A stretch of DNA of 57,097 nt, from contig DOUE01000022.1 in NCBI GenBank assembly GCA_003520745.1, positions 10,950-68,046 on the forward strand. The letters are read 5' to 3'. Shown here one piece after another: positions 49,773 through 57,097 of the stretch. Each line of letters opens with the position of its first letter. Within the stretch, counting starts at the first letter, position 1. Both the position numbers and the translations under genes were made by a program. The notes under the pieces are model-generated. The model saw only the letters and a program-made list of their open reading frames with translations. It did no database searches and was not told where the DNA came from. This stretch comes from Erysipelotrichaceae bacterium (lineage in GTDB: Bacteria > Bacillota_I > Bacilli_A > Erysipelotrichales > Erysipelotrichaceae).

Positions 49773-52173
49773 ATTGGTCCAAGGATCGGATATGCCAGAT
49801 TTCATCCGCATATTGACGGATCGTGCGGTCCGACGAGAAGAAACCGGACTTGGCGATGTTCACCAGGCACATCTTCGGCCAGTAGTCATTGTCGAGGTAG
49901 CGACGTTGGACTTCAAGCTGGGCGGCTGCGTAGGCATCGAAATCGGCCAAGAGATAGTACTCGTCGTTGCGATACATCAGTTCATCGAAGATCGCTTTGA
50001 ATTCTTCGCGGTTGGGCTCGAAGGTCCCGTCGATCAGACTATCGACGACCGACTTAAGTCTCGGGTTGGCGTTGTAGTATTTCCAGGCATCGTAGCCTTT
50101 CTTCTTCAACTCGTCGATTTCTTCCACGGTCATCCCGAAGATGACGTCGTAGTCGCGTCCGACGCATTCGTCGATTTCGACGTTGGCGCCATCCAGCGTA
50201 CCCAAGGTGATCGCACCGTTCATCATGAACTTCATGTTGCCGGTACCGGAAGCTTCCTTACCCGCGGTCGAAATCTGTTCGGAGACATCGGCGGCGTTCA
50301 TTAGGATCTCGGCGATCGATACGTTGTAGTTGGGGATGAAGACGACTTTCAGGAACTTGTTGTACTTGGGGTCGTCGTTGACTTTCGCGGCGACGCTGTG
50401 GATCAGTTTGATGACTTTCTTCGCGAAATAGTAGGCCGGCGCGGCTTTCGCGGCGAAGATGAACGTACGCGGCGTCATCGTGAATTCAGGGTTGTTTTCG
50501 ATTTCCTTGATCAGCGAGATGATGTGCAGCACGTTCAGTAACTGCCGTTTGTAGGCGTGGAGTCGTTTCGCCTGGACATCGAAGATCGAGTCCACATCCA
50601 CGTCGATGTTCAAGGTTTTCTTGATGTAGGCGGCGAGGATCATTTTGCGTTGACGTTTCACGTTCATGAATTTCGCCTGAAGCATCTTGTCGTCCACATG
50701 GTCCATCAGTTTCTCGAGTTCTTCCGGACGATAGGCATAGTCTTCGCCGATCGTTTCGTCCAGCAAGGCTTTGAGCTGGGGGTTGGAGTAAAGCAGCCAG
50801 CGGCGATGCGTGATCCCGTTGGTCTTGTTGTTGAACTTGTCGGGGAAAAGGAGATAGAAGTCCTTCATGACATCGTTGATCAGGATTTCGGTATGAAGCT
50901 TGGCGACCCCGTTGACCGAGAACGCACCGACGATGGCGAGGTTCGCCATGTGGATCTGTCCGTCCTTGATGATCGAGACGCGGTGGACCAAGGCTTCGTC
51001 GCCCGGGAACTTCGCACGGACATCATCCAGGAAACGCTTGTTGATTTCTTCGATGATCATGTAGATGCGCGGAAGAAGCTGCTGTACGAAATGGACCGGC
51101 CATTTCTCCAGCGCTTCGGCCATGACGGTATGGTTGGTGTAAGCCATGACCTTCGAAACGATGCCCCAGGCCTGATCCCAGTCGAACCCATGGTCGTCCA
51201 TCAAGATCCGCATCAGTTCGGGGATCGATAGGACGGGATGGGTGTCGTTGAGTTGGAAGACGACTTTTTCGGGAAGGTTGGTGAGGTCGGGATGGATGCG
51301 CAGATGACCCTTGATGAAGGCGGCCAAACCGGCGGATACGAAGAAATACTGTTGTTTTAAGCGTAGGAAACGACCGTGTTCCGTCGAATCGTCCGGATAG
51401 ACGTTCTGACAGATCTCACGGAGTTCGGTGATGTATTGACGGAAATCCTTGTTGGCGGGGAGGATGTCGGAAGCTTCCGCACTCCACAACCGCAAGGTGT
51501 TGGTCATATCGGTCGATTTCCCGACGACCGGCATATCGTAGGGCACGGCGAGGATGTGTTCCGCATCGACATGTTCGAAACGGACCTTCCCTTCTTCGTC
51601 CTTACGCATTTCCACACGACCCCAGAATTTAACTTCCACGGCGTGTTTGGGTTTACGTACTTCCCAGACATTGCCTAAACGAAGCCACTGGTCGGGGACT
51701 TCGATCTGATAGCCGTTCTGGATCTTCTGACGAAACAGCCCGTATTCATAGCGCAGACAGTTCCCGTGACCGGGTAAAGATAGCGAAGCTAAAGAATCCA
51801 GGAAGCAGGCGGCTAGACGGCCTAAGCCGCCGTTGCCCAACCCGGCATCGCTTTCCATGTTTTCGATCTCGTTGATGTCGATGCCAAGATCGGATAAACC
51901 GTCCTTTACGACGTCGTAGATCCCCAGGTTCATCAGGTTGCTTGTCAACAAGCGACCAATCAAGAATTCCATGGAGAAATAGACCATCTGTTTCGCACCC
52001 AGCGTCGCGGCGATCTCTTTGCTTTCTTTCCAGTGGATGGATGCGTAGTCACGCACCATCCCGCCTAATACCATATATCGTTCAGTACGGTGGGATTGTT
52101 CAACCGAACGGCCGTAGGTTTCTACGACGCGTTGGGTAAAGTCCCGCTTAAATTGAAATTTGTTTTGAAACAT
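49771..52173 (-). CDS. glgP: Glycogen/maltodextrin phosphorylase (GT35)
   Basis: 800 residues, normal for bacterial phosphorylases. Pyridoxal-phosphate Lys is at about residue 648 in EASGTGNMKFMMNGA. Other conserved segments are GNGGLGRLAACFLDSLAS, RYEYGLFRQ, FQLNDTHPVLSIPELMR, THRRWL and QAKRLHAYKRQLLN. Releases glucose 1-phosphate from non-reducing ends of glycogen. It follows glgB in one transcription unit (GGAGGA before the ATG), with Pgm at 56221 nearby to convert the product. Confidence 0.97.
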   Translation of the reverse strand: MFQNKFQFKRDFTQRVVETYGRSVEQSHRTERYMVLGGMVRDYASIHWKESKEIAATLGAKQMVYFSMEFLIGRLLTSNLMNLGIYDVVKDGLSDLGIDINEIENMESDAGLGNGGLGRLAACFLDSLASLSLPGHGNCLRYEYGLFRQKIQNGYQIEVPDQWLRLGNVWEVRKPKHAVEVKFWGRVEMRKDEEGKVRFEHVDAEHILAVPYDMPVVGKSTDMTNTLRLWSAEASDILPANKDFRQYITELREICQNVYPDDSTEHGRFLRLKQQYFFVSAGLAAFIKGHLRIHPDLTNLPEKVVFQLNDTHPVLSIPELMRILMDDHGFDWDQAWGIVSKVMAYTNHTVMAEALEKWPVHFVQQLLPRIYMIIEEINKRFLDDVRAKFPGDEALVHRVSIIKDGQIHMANLAIVGAFSVNGVAKLHTEILINDVMKDFYLLFPDKFNNKTNGITHRRWLLYSNPQLKALLDETIGEDYAYRPEELEKLMDHVDDKMLQAKFMNVKRQRKMILAAYIKKTLNIDVDVDSIFDVQAKRLHAYKRQLLNVLHIISLIKEIENNPEFTMTPRTFIFAAKAAPAYYFAKKVIKLIHSVAAKVNDDPKYNKFLKVVFIPNYNVSIAEILMNAADVSEQISTAGKEASGTGNMKFMMNGAITLGTLDGANVEIDECVGRDYDVIFGMTVEEIDELKKKGYDAWKYYNANPRLKSVVDSLIDGTFEPNREEFKAIFDELMYRNDEYYLLADFDAYAAAQLEVQRRYLDNDYWPKMCLVNIAKSGFFSSDRTIRQYADEIWHIRSLDQ

Positions 52174-52236
52174 GACGTCCTCCTAAGGATGCGAAATGAT
52201 AATATCAGATATCACAACAAATATCAAACGATAGTT

Positions 52237-54072
52237 TTACTTGGTAAATTCGAAGTAAACCGCCGCAAACGGGGCGATCCGCACATTGATGGAGTGATGA
52301 TAGCCATGGTTGTGGATGGCGTCGGAGTGGACCGGTTGGAAATTGCACATGTCGCACCCGTCGTAGATCGCTTTTTCGGTGTTGATGATCTCCACGTAGT
52401 TGCCCTCGTACGGAACGCCGATCCTGAATCCCTCATAGGCGATCGGGGTCATGTTGAGCAGGACAAGGATGACGCTCTTTTCATCTTCACGGTAGAAGGA
52501 ATAGATGGATTGGGAAGCGTTGTCCGCGTCGATCCAACGGAACCCGTTCTGCGTATAGTCATAGCGGCTAAGGCAAGGATGATAGCGATAAATTTGATTC
52601 AAATCTTGCATGAACCGTTTAAATGCCGCGTGTTTCGCATATTCGAGCAGGAACCAATCCAGTTCGCGGTTTTCGTCCCACTCGCGGAAATGCGCCAGCT
52701 CGTTGCCCATGAAGTTCAATTTCTTGCCCGGATGGGCGAACATGTACAAGTACAGATTCTTCACTTGGGAGAACTTCTGGTTGTAGTCCCCCCACATCTT
52801 ATTGATGATGGTCCCTTTGCCATGGACGACTTCGTCGTGGCTTAAGGGAAGGACGAACTTCTCGGAGTAGAAATACGCCATCGAGAAAGTTAGGGAATGG
52901 TGGTGGAACGCTCTGTAGATCGGATCCAAAGCATAATACTTCAGGGTATCGTTCATCCATCCCAGATCCCACTTGTAATCGAAGCCCAAGCCCATTTCAT
53001 AGGTGGAATGGGTGACTTTCGGGAAATCCGAGGAATCTTCCGCAAACAACAAGACGTTGGGATGGCGTTGGTTCAGGTAATAGTTCATGCGGCGGATGAA
53101 AGCCAAGGCTCCGTCGTTGACGCCGCGTTGCTTGTTGCCATGCCAGAAAATGATGTTGCTGACCGCATCGACGCGTAATCCATCCATATGATAGGTGTCC
53201 AGCCAGTAATTGGCGCTGGACATTAGGAACGAACGGACTTCCTCGCGCCACAAATCGAAGTTCAGGGTTCCCCATTGGCTATTGGCGTCGTGGTCGTTGG
53301 GGTATTCAAAGACAGGAGAACCGTCGAAATGCGCCAATCCGAAAGCGTCGCGGACGAAATGGACCGGGACGAAATCGAAGATGACGCCGATTTCCGCCTG
53401 ATGCAGGAGGTCGACGAATTCCATCAGTTGTTTCGGGGTTCCGTAACGGCTGGTGACCGAGAAATATCCGTGCGATTGATAACCCCAGGAGCCGTCGAAC
53501 GGATGTTCCGTCACCGGCATGATTTCGATGTGGGTATATCCCATTTCTTTAAGGTAGGGGACCAATTCCCTGGCGATTTCCACATAGTTCAACCATGTCG
53601 TACCGTCTTTTTTCTTCCAGCTCCCCAGATGCAGTTCATAGATGTTGATGGCTTCCTGAAACCCTTTGGATCGGCGGTTCAGCCAGATCGCATCGTGCCA
53701 GGAATAGCCTTTCAGGTTGACGACGAGAGACGCATGCTTGGGTCGCATTTCACTGGAGATCGCATAAGGATCGGCTTTTTCGATCCAATGTCCATCCGCT
53801 TTCTGGATGACGTATTTATACATCGCCCATTCCGAGACGTTGCTCACGAAAACGCTCCAGATCCCTCCGGTCGTCGCACGGTGCATTTCGATCGGATAGC
53901 CCCAGTCGTTGAACGATCCGACGACCTGTACCCGGTGGGCATGCGGGGCATATACCGTGAAGCGGACACCGTTGACCCCTTCATAGGAAAAGTGCGCTCC
54001 GAATAGATGGTGCGCATCCAGGCTATGGCCTGAATGGAACTGCTCGACGAGTGCGTGTTGCAGCATGATCAT
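52237..54072 (-). CDS. glgB: 1,4-alpha-glucan branching enzyme
   Basis: 611 residues, GH13_9. N-terminal CBM48 (RFTVYAPHAHRVQVVGSFNDW) then barrel: YELHLGSWKK, HIEIMPVTEHPFDGSWGYQ, VIFDFVPVHF, YHMDGLRVDAVSN (nucleophile), LFAEDSSDFP (acid/base, where most homologues read AEEST) and LSHDEVVHG. Makes alpha-1,6 branches in glycogen. GGGGG 5 bases before the ATG 54072; a second ATG two codons later is possible. First of glgB-glgP, with a strong promoter and operator-like site upstream. Confidence 0.96.
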   Translation of the reverse strand: MIMLQHALVEQFHSGHSLDAHHLFGAHFSYEGVNGVRFTVYAPHAHRVQVVGSFNDWGYPIEMHRATTGGIWSVFVSNVSEWAMYKYVIQKADGHWIEKADPYAISSEMRPKHASLVVNLKGYSWHDAIWLNRRSKGFQEAINIYELHLGSWKKKDGTTWLNYVEIARELVPYLKEMGYTHIEIMPVTEHPFDGSWGYQSHGYFSVTSRYGTPKQLMEFVDLLHQAEIGVIFDFVPVHFVRDAFGLAHFDGSPVFEYPNDHDANSQWGTLNFDLWREEVRSFLMSSANYWLDTYHMDGLRVDAVSNIIFWHGNKQRGVNDGALAFIRRMNYYLNQRHPNVLLFAEDSSDFPKVTHSTYEMGLGFDYKWDLGWMNDTLKYYALDPIYRAFHHHSLTFSMAYFYSEKFVLPLSHDEVVHGKGTIINKMWGDYNQKFSQVKNLYLYMFAHPGKKLNFMGNELAHFREWDENRELDWFLLEYAKHAAFKRFMQDLNQIYRYHPCLSRYDYTQNGFRWIDADNASQSIYSFYREDEKSVILVLLNMTPIAYEGFRIGVPYEGNYVEIINTEKAIYDGCDMCNFQPVHSDAIHNHGYHHSINVRIAPFAAVYFEFTK

Positions 54073-54095
54073 GTGACCCCCTTGTGGTTAGTTTC

Positions 54096-54124
54096 ATTGT
54101 ACTTGATTCATTCAGCACTGTCAA
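54096..54124 (-). promoter_or_regulatory. Promoter of glgB-glgP
   Basis: TTGACA (54124-54119), exactly 17 bases, TACAAT (54101-54096) on the minus strand, close to consensus. Leader about 20 bases to glgB. Confidence 0.87.
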
Positions 54125-54126
54125 AA

Positions 54127-54153
54127 GTGGAATTCCACGGAGTAATCGTTTAC
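54127..54153. promoter_or_regulatory. Palindrome and operator-like site upstream of glgB
   Basis: A perfect 12-bp palindrome GTGGAATTCCAC (54127-54138), then operator-like GTAATCGTTTAC (54142-54153), both upstream of the -35. Upstream position suggests activation or co-operative binding rather than simple steric block. The rest of the gap to 54307 shows no gene. Confidence 0.6.
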
Positions 54154-54307
54154 ATAAGTGAACCACTCACCCAAAACAGCTCAAATTTACGCATATACAC
54201 ATCCGATTTTTGACATCCCGACCAATAAAAAAATGGCTTCTAAACCATCAATATCACACAAATTCGATTTTATTCTTTTCTATCGTTTCATTTTAAATGC
54301 CAATATC

Positions 54308-54850
54308 CTACGAAAATAGACTCTTAACGTTTCGATCAAGACGAACTGATGTTGCATTGATTAAGAGTTCTTCAACAGAAGAAATCGTCGCTAAAAGGCA
54401 ACTTATAAAGAGCACGATCGACACATCAATCCACAAAAGTAGAATCGGAAGGCTAAAAATCATCATGCCTGTTACTTTGTTTGTATAAGTATGAAGAAAG
54501 CAAATCGTCCGATATTTTAATAGGCCGATTGAAACCGAAACGAGTCGAACGAGAAGTATGACGAGTAACCATGGATACGCCAACTTCGGTACTAGTAGGC
54601 GAGGTAAAATTCTCAATAGTACGATGGTGATTACCATGAAGTCTGCAAAACTATCCAGTTTGGCTCCGATCTCGCTGATAACATTCATTTTCCGTGCAAT
54701 CCATCCATCCAGTACGTCGGTGAATCCGCACACGATGAAAATGAAAGTAAACGGGAATGAAAAAGGGGGGAAGATCAAGAGAAGTAAAGAAAGAAAAATT
54801 CGAATACAAGTCAATGTGTTCGGGATATATTTCCACATGTTCATCACCAT
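54308..54850 (-). CDS. CDP-alcohol phosphatidyltransferase
   Basis: 180-residue membrane enzyme with six hydrophobic segments. The complete CDP-alcohol motif is present: D45xxD48G49xxA52R53, eight residues, G62xxxD66xxxD70, which binds CDP and two metal ions. Probably a phosphatidylglycerophosphate synthase (PgsA-like), though the alcohol cannot be told from the motif. Visibly more A/T-rich than its neighbours (about 35% G+C in the 60 bases at 54481), suggesting separate origin. AGGTGGG overlaps the start region, so the exact ATG is uncertain by two codons. Confidence 0.88.
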   Translation of the reverse strand: MVMNMWKYIPNTLTCIRIFLSLLLLIFPPFSFPFTFIFIVCGFTDVLDGWIARKMNVISEIGAKLDSFADFMVITIVLLRILPRLLVPKLAYPWLLVILLVRLVSVSIGLLKYRTICFLHTYTNKVTGMMIFSLPILLLWIDVSIVLFISCLLATISSVEELLINATSVRLDRNVKSLFS

Positions 54851-54986
54851 CCCACCTAGAGATTTTCAGAGTTTCTTATCAGCTCGTGCAGTGCAATTAG
54901 TAATCACCGATTCTTTTTCAAAGGGAGATCAAAAAATCGATGCTTGTCAAAATGAAAAATTTCGTTTTAGATTTGGATTCAAACAA

Positions 54987-56117
54987 CTAGACCACATTTA
55001 CCTTCGACTGTTTCTCTTCATATAATCTCTGATCCAACATGCTTTCGAATTCCTGCGCCGTCGCCTTGCTTCTTACATCATAGACGCCGTAGCCCATGCT
55101 GAACTGAAGCGTGTAGACCTGTCTTTCGGAAGCGTTGAACTTCGAGAGTTGAAGACGGATGCGATCCACGACTTCCTGCAGTCTTTCCGGTTCGCTGATC
55201 GATAGGATCATGAAGAATTCATCCCCGCCGTAACGGGAAATGAAATCGGTGTTCCGGATGCACCCGTTGAGAAGTTTCACGTTCGCTTGCAGGGCCGAAT
55301 CCCCCATGTCATGACCGAAAGTATCGTTGATCGACTTGAAATTGTCGATGTCGATCATGATGGCGGAGAAACTCTTCTTCTCCGTGCTATTGCGAATCTT
55401 ATCTTTGAGATAGGATTCCAGTCTCTTACGATTGTTCACGCCGGTGAGATAATCGGTGTTCATGCCGTGGTTCTGGATGTTCAGACTGACGAACAACAAG
55501 GAGAGGACCACCGAGTTCAACAGGATCGGGATGCCATAGACGATGACTTGGAGTACGACGCTGAAGAGGAAGAAGAGCGGGAAGAAGACCAAGGTGAACC
55601 GATGGTTCTTGTGGATGGTCTTCAAGTTCTTCACTACGTAGACAAACGAAATGCTCAGAAGCGCGATGTTATAGATGACGGGGAGGGTGAAGTATGGTCC
55701 GCGATGGTAGATGTTCTGCAGATCGATCGAATAGTACCAACCGAATCGCAGGGACAATACGACGATCGTCAGGTTCACAAACCAGAACAGGGTCAAGGGC
55801 TTTACCAGTTTCAGCGATCTTTCCTCGTCTTGGAAGAGTTGGTTAACGACATAGACCAGCCAGATTGAAGGAAGGACGGGGCTTAGACTGAACACGACGA
55901 AGTTACCGAGTTGGTTGAGGACGGGATAGATCGCATACGCGTTAGTGTCCATGCGACTGAAGATATCGAAAAGGAGTAGGACGATCGTCGTATCCAGCAT
56001 CAACATGTACAACCGATACTGAAGGGAGCGTTTTTCTTCTTGCTTATCCGAGTGCAGCCAGAGGATGGCCAGGATGAGGATCGAATAGAGATTGATCATG
56101 AAATTGATTGGATTCAC
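54987..56117 (-). CDS. Membrane diguanylate cyclase (GGDEF)
   Basis: 376 residues from GTG 56117 (AGGCGG 9 bases upstream; ATG at codon 7 is the alternative). About seven hydrophobic segments fill residues 1-210 as a membrane sensor region of no family I recognise; the GGDEF domain follows: DYLTGVNNR (222-230), MIDIDNFKSIND, and the intact active site GGDEF at 297-301. A product-inhibition I-site RNTD (R288, D291) lies five residues ahead, so a working c-di-GMP synthase under feedback is expected. No EAL partner is in the window. Own -10 (TGGTATAAT) at 56142-56150. Confidence 0.93.
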   Translation of the reverse strand: MNPINFMINLYSILILAILWLHSDKQEEKRSLQYRLYMLMLDTTIVLLLFDIFSRMDTNAYAIYPVLNQLGNFVVFSLSPVLPSIWLVYVVNQLFQDEERSLKLVKPLTLFWFVNLTIVVLSLRFGWYYSIDLQNIYHRGPYFTLPVIYNIALLSISFVYVVKNLKTIHKNHRFTLVFFPLFFLFSVVLQVIVYGIPILLNSVVLSLLFVSLNIQNHGMNTDYLTGVNNRKRLESYLKDKIRNSTEKKSFSAIMIDIDNFKSINDTFGHDMGDSALQANVKLLNGCIRNTDFISRYGGDEFFMILSISEPERLQEVVDRIRLQLSKFNASERQVYTLQFSMGYGVYDVRSKATAQEFESMLDQRLYEEKQSKVNVV

Positions 56118-56193
56118 CGGTACACCCGCCTTTCAGAAATGATTATACCACGATGACATATGTTGATTCCGTCGTTCAAATGATTTCCGTCGA

Positions 56194-56216
56194 TACAAAA
56201 CCCCCTTTCGGGAGTC
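56194..56216 (-). terminator. Terminator after phosphoglucomutase
   Basis: Stem ACTCCC / GGGGGT (one wobble pair) with a GAAA loop, followed by TTTTG on the minus strand, 4 bases after the pgm stop. Confidence 0.75.
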
Positions 56217-56220
56217 TTGT

Positions 56221-57097
56221 TTATTCGATTTCTTTGGCGACCGCTTGTTTCAACCGCTCGAATTTCGCAAGGGATGCTTCTTTGGAAACATCCGTCACGC
56301 AATAATAGAACTTGCATTTGGGTTCGGTTCCGGAAGGACGGATCGCGATCCAGCTTCCGTCTTCCAGGAAATACTTGATGACGTCGCTCGGGGGATAGTC
56401 AAGTTTAGTGACGACGCCTTTGTCGATGCGTTCCAGTTTGCGGTAGTCTTCCTTCGCGACGATCTTGATGTCGGCGAACGAAGGGATCTCCGTGGTTTGG
56501 AAATGGGTCATGATTTCCTTGATGCGTTTGGACCCTTCTTCCCCTTTAAGGGAAAGGGAAACTTGGTCTTCAAGGTACCATCCGAACTTACGGTAGAGGT
56601 CCTCCAACACATCGACAAGGGTCTTGCCTTGGTTCTTATAATAAGTGATGGCTTCACTCAATAAGAGACAACTTTGGATCGCGTCTTTATCGCGGACGAA
56701 AGGTTCGACCAGATAGCCGTAGCTTTCTTCGTACCCGAACACGAAGTTCTTTTCATGCGTCACTTCATATTTCGCGATCTTTTCGCCGATGAACTTGAAT
56801 CCGGTCAGTGTCTTTTCGGTTTCGACGCCATAGGAAGTCGCGACTTTTTCACCAAGGTCGGACGTGACGACGGTATTGAAGATAACCGGGTTTGAAGGCA
56901 TGGTTCCTTTTTCATTCTTGGTGGAGAAGACATAGTCCAACAAGATCGAACCGGTCTGATTGCCTGTCAGCAAGCGGTACTCGCCGTGGTGCACGACGAC
57001 GACGCCCACGCGGTCCGCATCCGGGTCGGTGGACAACGCCGCGTCCGCCAGATGCTCCTTCATGACCTCGATGGCTCTCTCGTAGGCCGCCTTTTCT
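56221..57097 (-). CDS. pgcA: Alpha-phosphoglucomutase, 5' end outside window
   Basis: The visible 291 residues are the C-terminal half of a PgcA-type alpha-D-phosphohexomutase (family about 570-585). They include the metal-binding loop DPDADRVG, GFKFIGEKI (sugar-specificity region), FGYEESYGYL and the phosphate-binding RPSGTEPK. The active-site serine loop lies outside. The frame is open to the right edge, so an ATG at 57063 is internal. It links glucose 6-phosphate with glucose 1-phosphate, used by GlgC and produced by GlgP. Confidence 0.95.
   Translation of the reverse strand, partial: EKAAYERAIEVMKEHLADAALSTDPDADRVGVVVVHHGEYRLLTGNQTGSILLDYVFSTKNEKGTMPSNPVIFNTVVTSDLGEKVATSYGVETEKTLTGFKFIGEKIAKYEVTHEKNFVFGYEESYGYLVEPFVRDKDAIQSCLLLSEAITYYKNQGKTLVDVLEDLYRKFGWYLEDQVSLSLKGEEGSKRIKEIMTHFQTTEIPSFADIKIVAKEDYRKLERIDKGVVTKLDYPPSDVIKYFLEDGSWIAIRPSGTEPKCKFYYCVTDVSKEASLAKFERLKQAVAKEIE

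Noticed and set aside
54297..54488. 63-codon plus-strand frame
   Set aside because: Opposite the phosphatidyltransferase gene, no ribosome site.
1..57097. tRNA, rRNA, CRISPR arrays, insertion sequences, prophage, riboswitches
   Set aside because: Looked for and not seen; short repeats are promoter, terminator or operator elements or the one leader duplication.

Overview
The window (about 57 kb, roughly half G+C by eye) is a carbohydrate-metabolism region of a low-G+C Gram-positive-type bacterium. Signs of this lineage are Shine-Dalgarno sites close to AGGAGG, TTGACA/TATAAT promoters, CcpA-type cre sites, GlgC/GlgD paired glycogen genes, MsmK/MalK and MalA-type maltodextrin genes, an ECF folate transporter and sugar-binding lipoproteins. 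UGA is a normal stop codon, for example at 18258, so the code is standard and not Mycoplasma-type. Gene content and the sulfosugar operon best fit an Acholeplasma/Izemoplasma-like Mollicute or a close Bacillota relative; this placement is an inference. Nearly every gene lies on the minus strand.

Layout from left to right. 1-2815: glycolysis (pgk-tpiA-eno, enolase cut by the edge). 3052-6757: glycogen synthesis (glgC-glgD-glgA). 6895-12238: an operon of an orphan sugar-binding lipoprotein, an MFS carrier, ung, folC and a FolT-like transporter. 12345-15943: a galactose-type ABC importer (mglB-mglA-mglC) behind a promoter with a perfect cre match. 16168-18258: a divergent GH13 enzyme of unclear specificity. 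18292-19883: a small membrane protein, an SRPBCC protein and a GNAT acetyltransferase. 19888-32908: a maltodextrin locus with two amylases, an alpha-glucosidase, a neopullulanase-type GH13, MalE/MalF/MalG/MalA, the shared ATPase MalK/MsmK and a PucR-type DNA-binding protein. 33023-47035: a 13-gene sulfoquinovose operon. 47553-54072: pullulanase, glycogen phosphorylase and branching enzyme. 54308-57097: a CDP-alcohol phosphatidyltransferase, a membrane diguanylate cyclase and the C-terminal half of phosphoglucomutase.

The most interesting block is 33023-47248. It encodes a complete-looking sulfoglycolytic transketolase (sulfo-TK) route in its ATP-yielding, sulfoacetate-forming version: sulfoquinovosidase (GH31 with all the known sulfonate-recognition residues), an ABC importer lacking its own ATPase, a sulfoquinovose isomerase, a split transketolase, an RpiB/LacB-type isomerase, CoA-acylating aldehyde dehydrogenase, two-subunit ADP-forming CoA ligase and a MatC-like anion carrier. 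It is led by a DUF4867 gene of unknown function. Its promoter leader carries an imperfect 70-bp tandem duplication that doubles an operator-like palindrome and the start region of the first gene.

Together the genes import plant- and algal-type glucans and sulfolipid head groups, store glucose as glycogen, remobilise it through GlgP/PulA/Pgm, and feed lower glycolysis. A recurring GTAANCGNTTAC-type operator appears at the starch and glycogen promoters, whereas the sulfoquinovose operon has a different palindrome. No LacI-family regulator lies in the window, so the regulators must be elsewhere.
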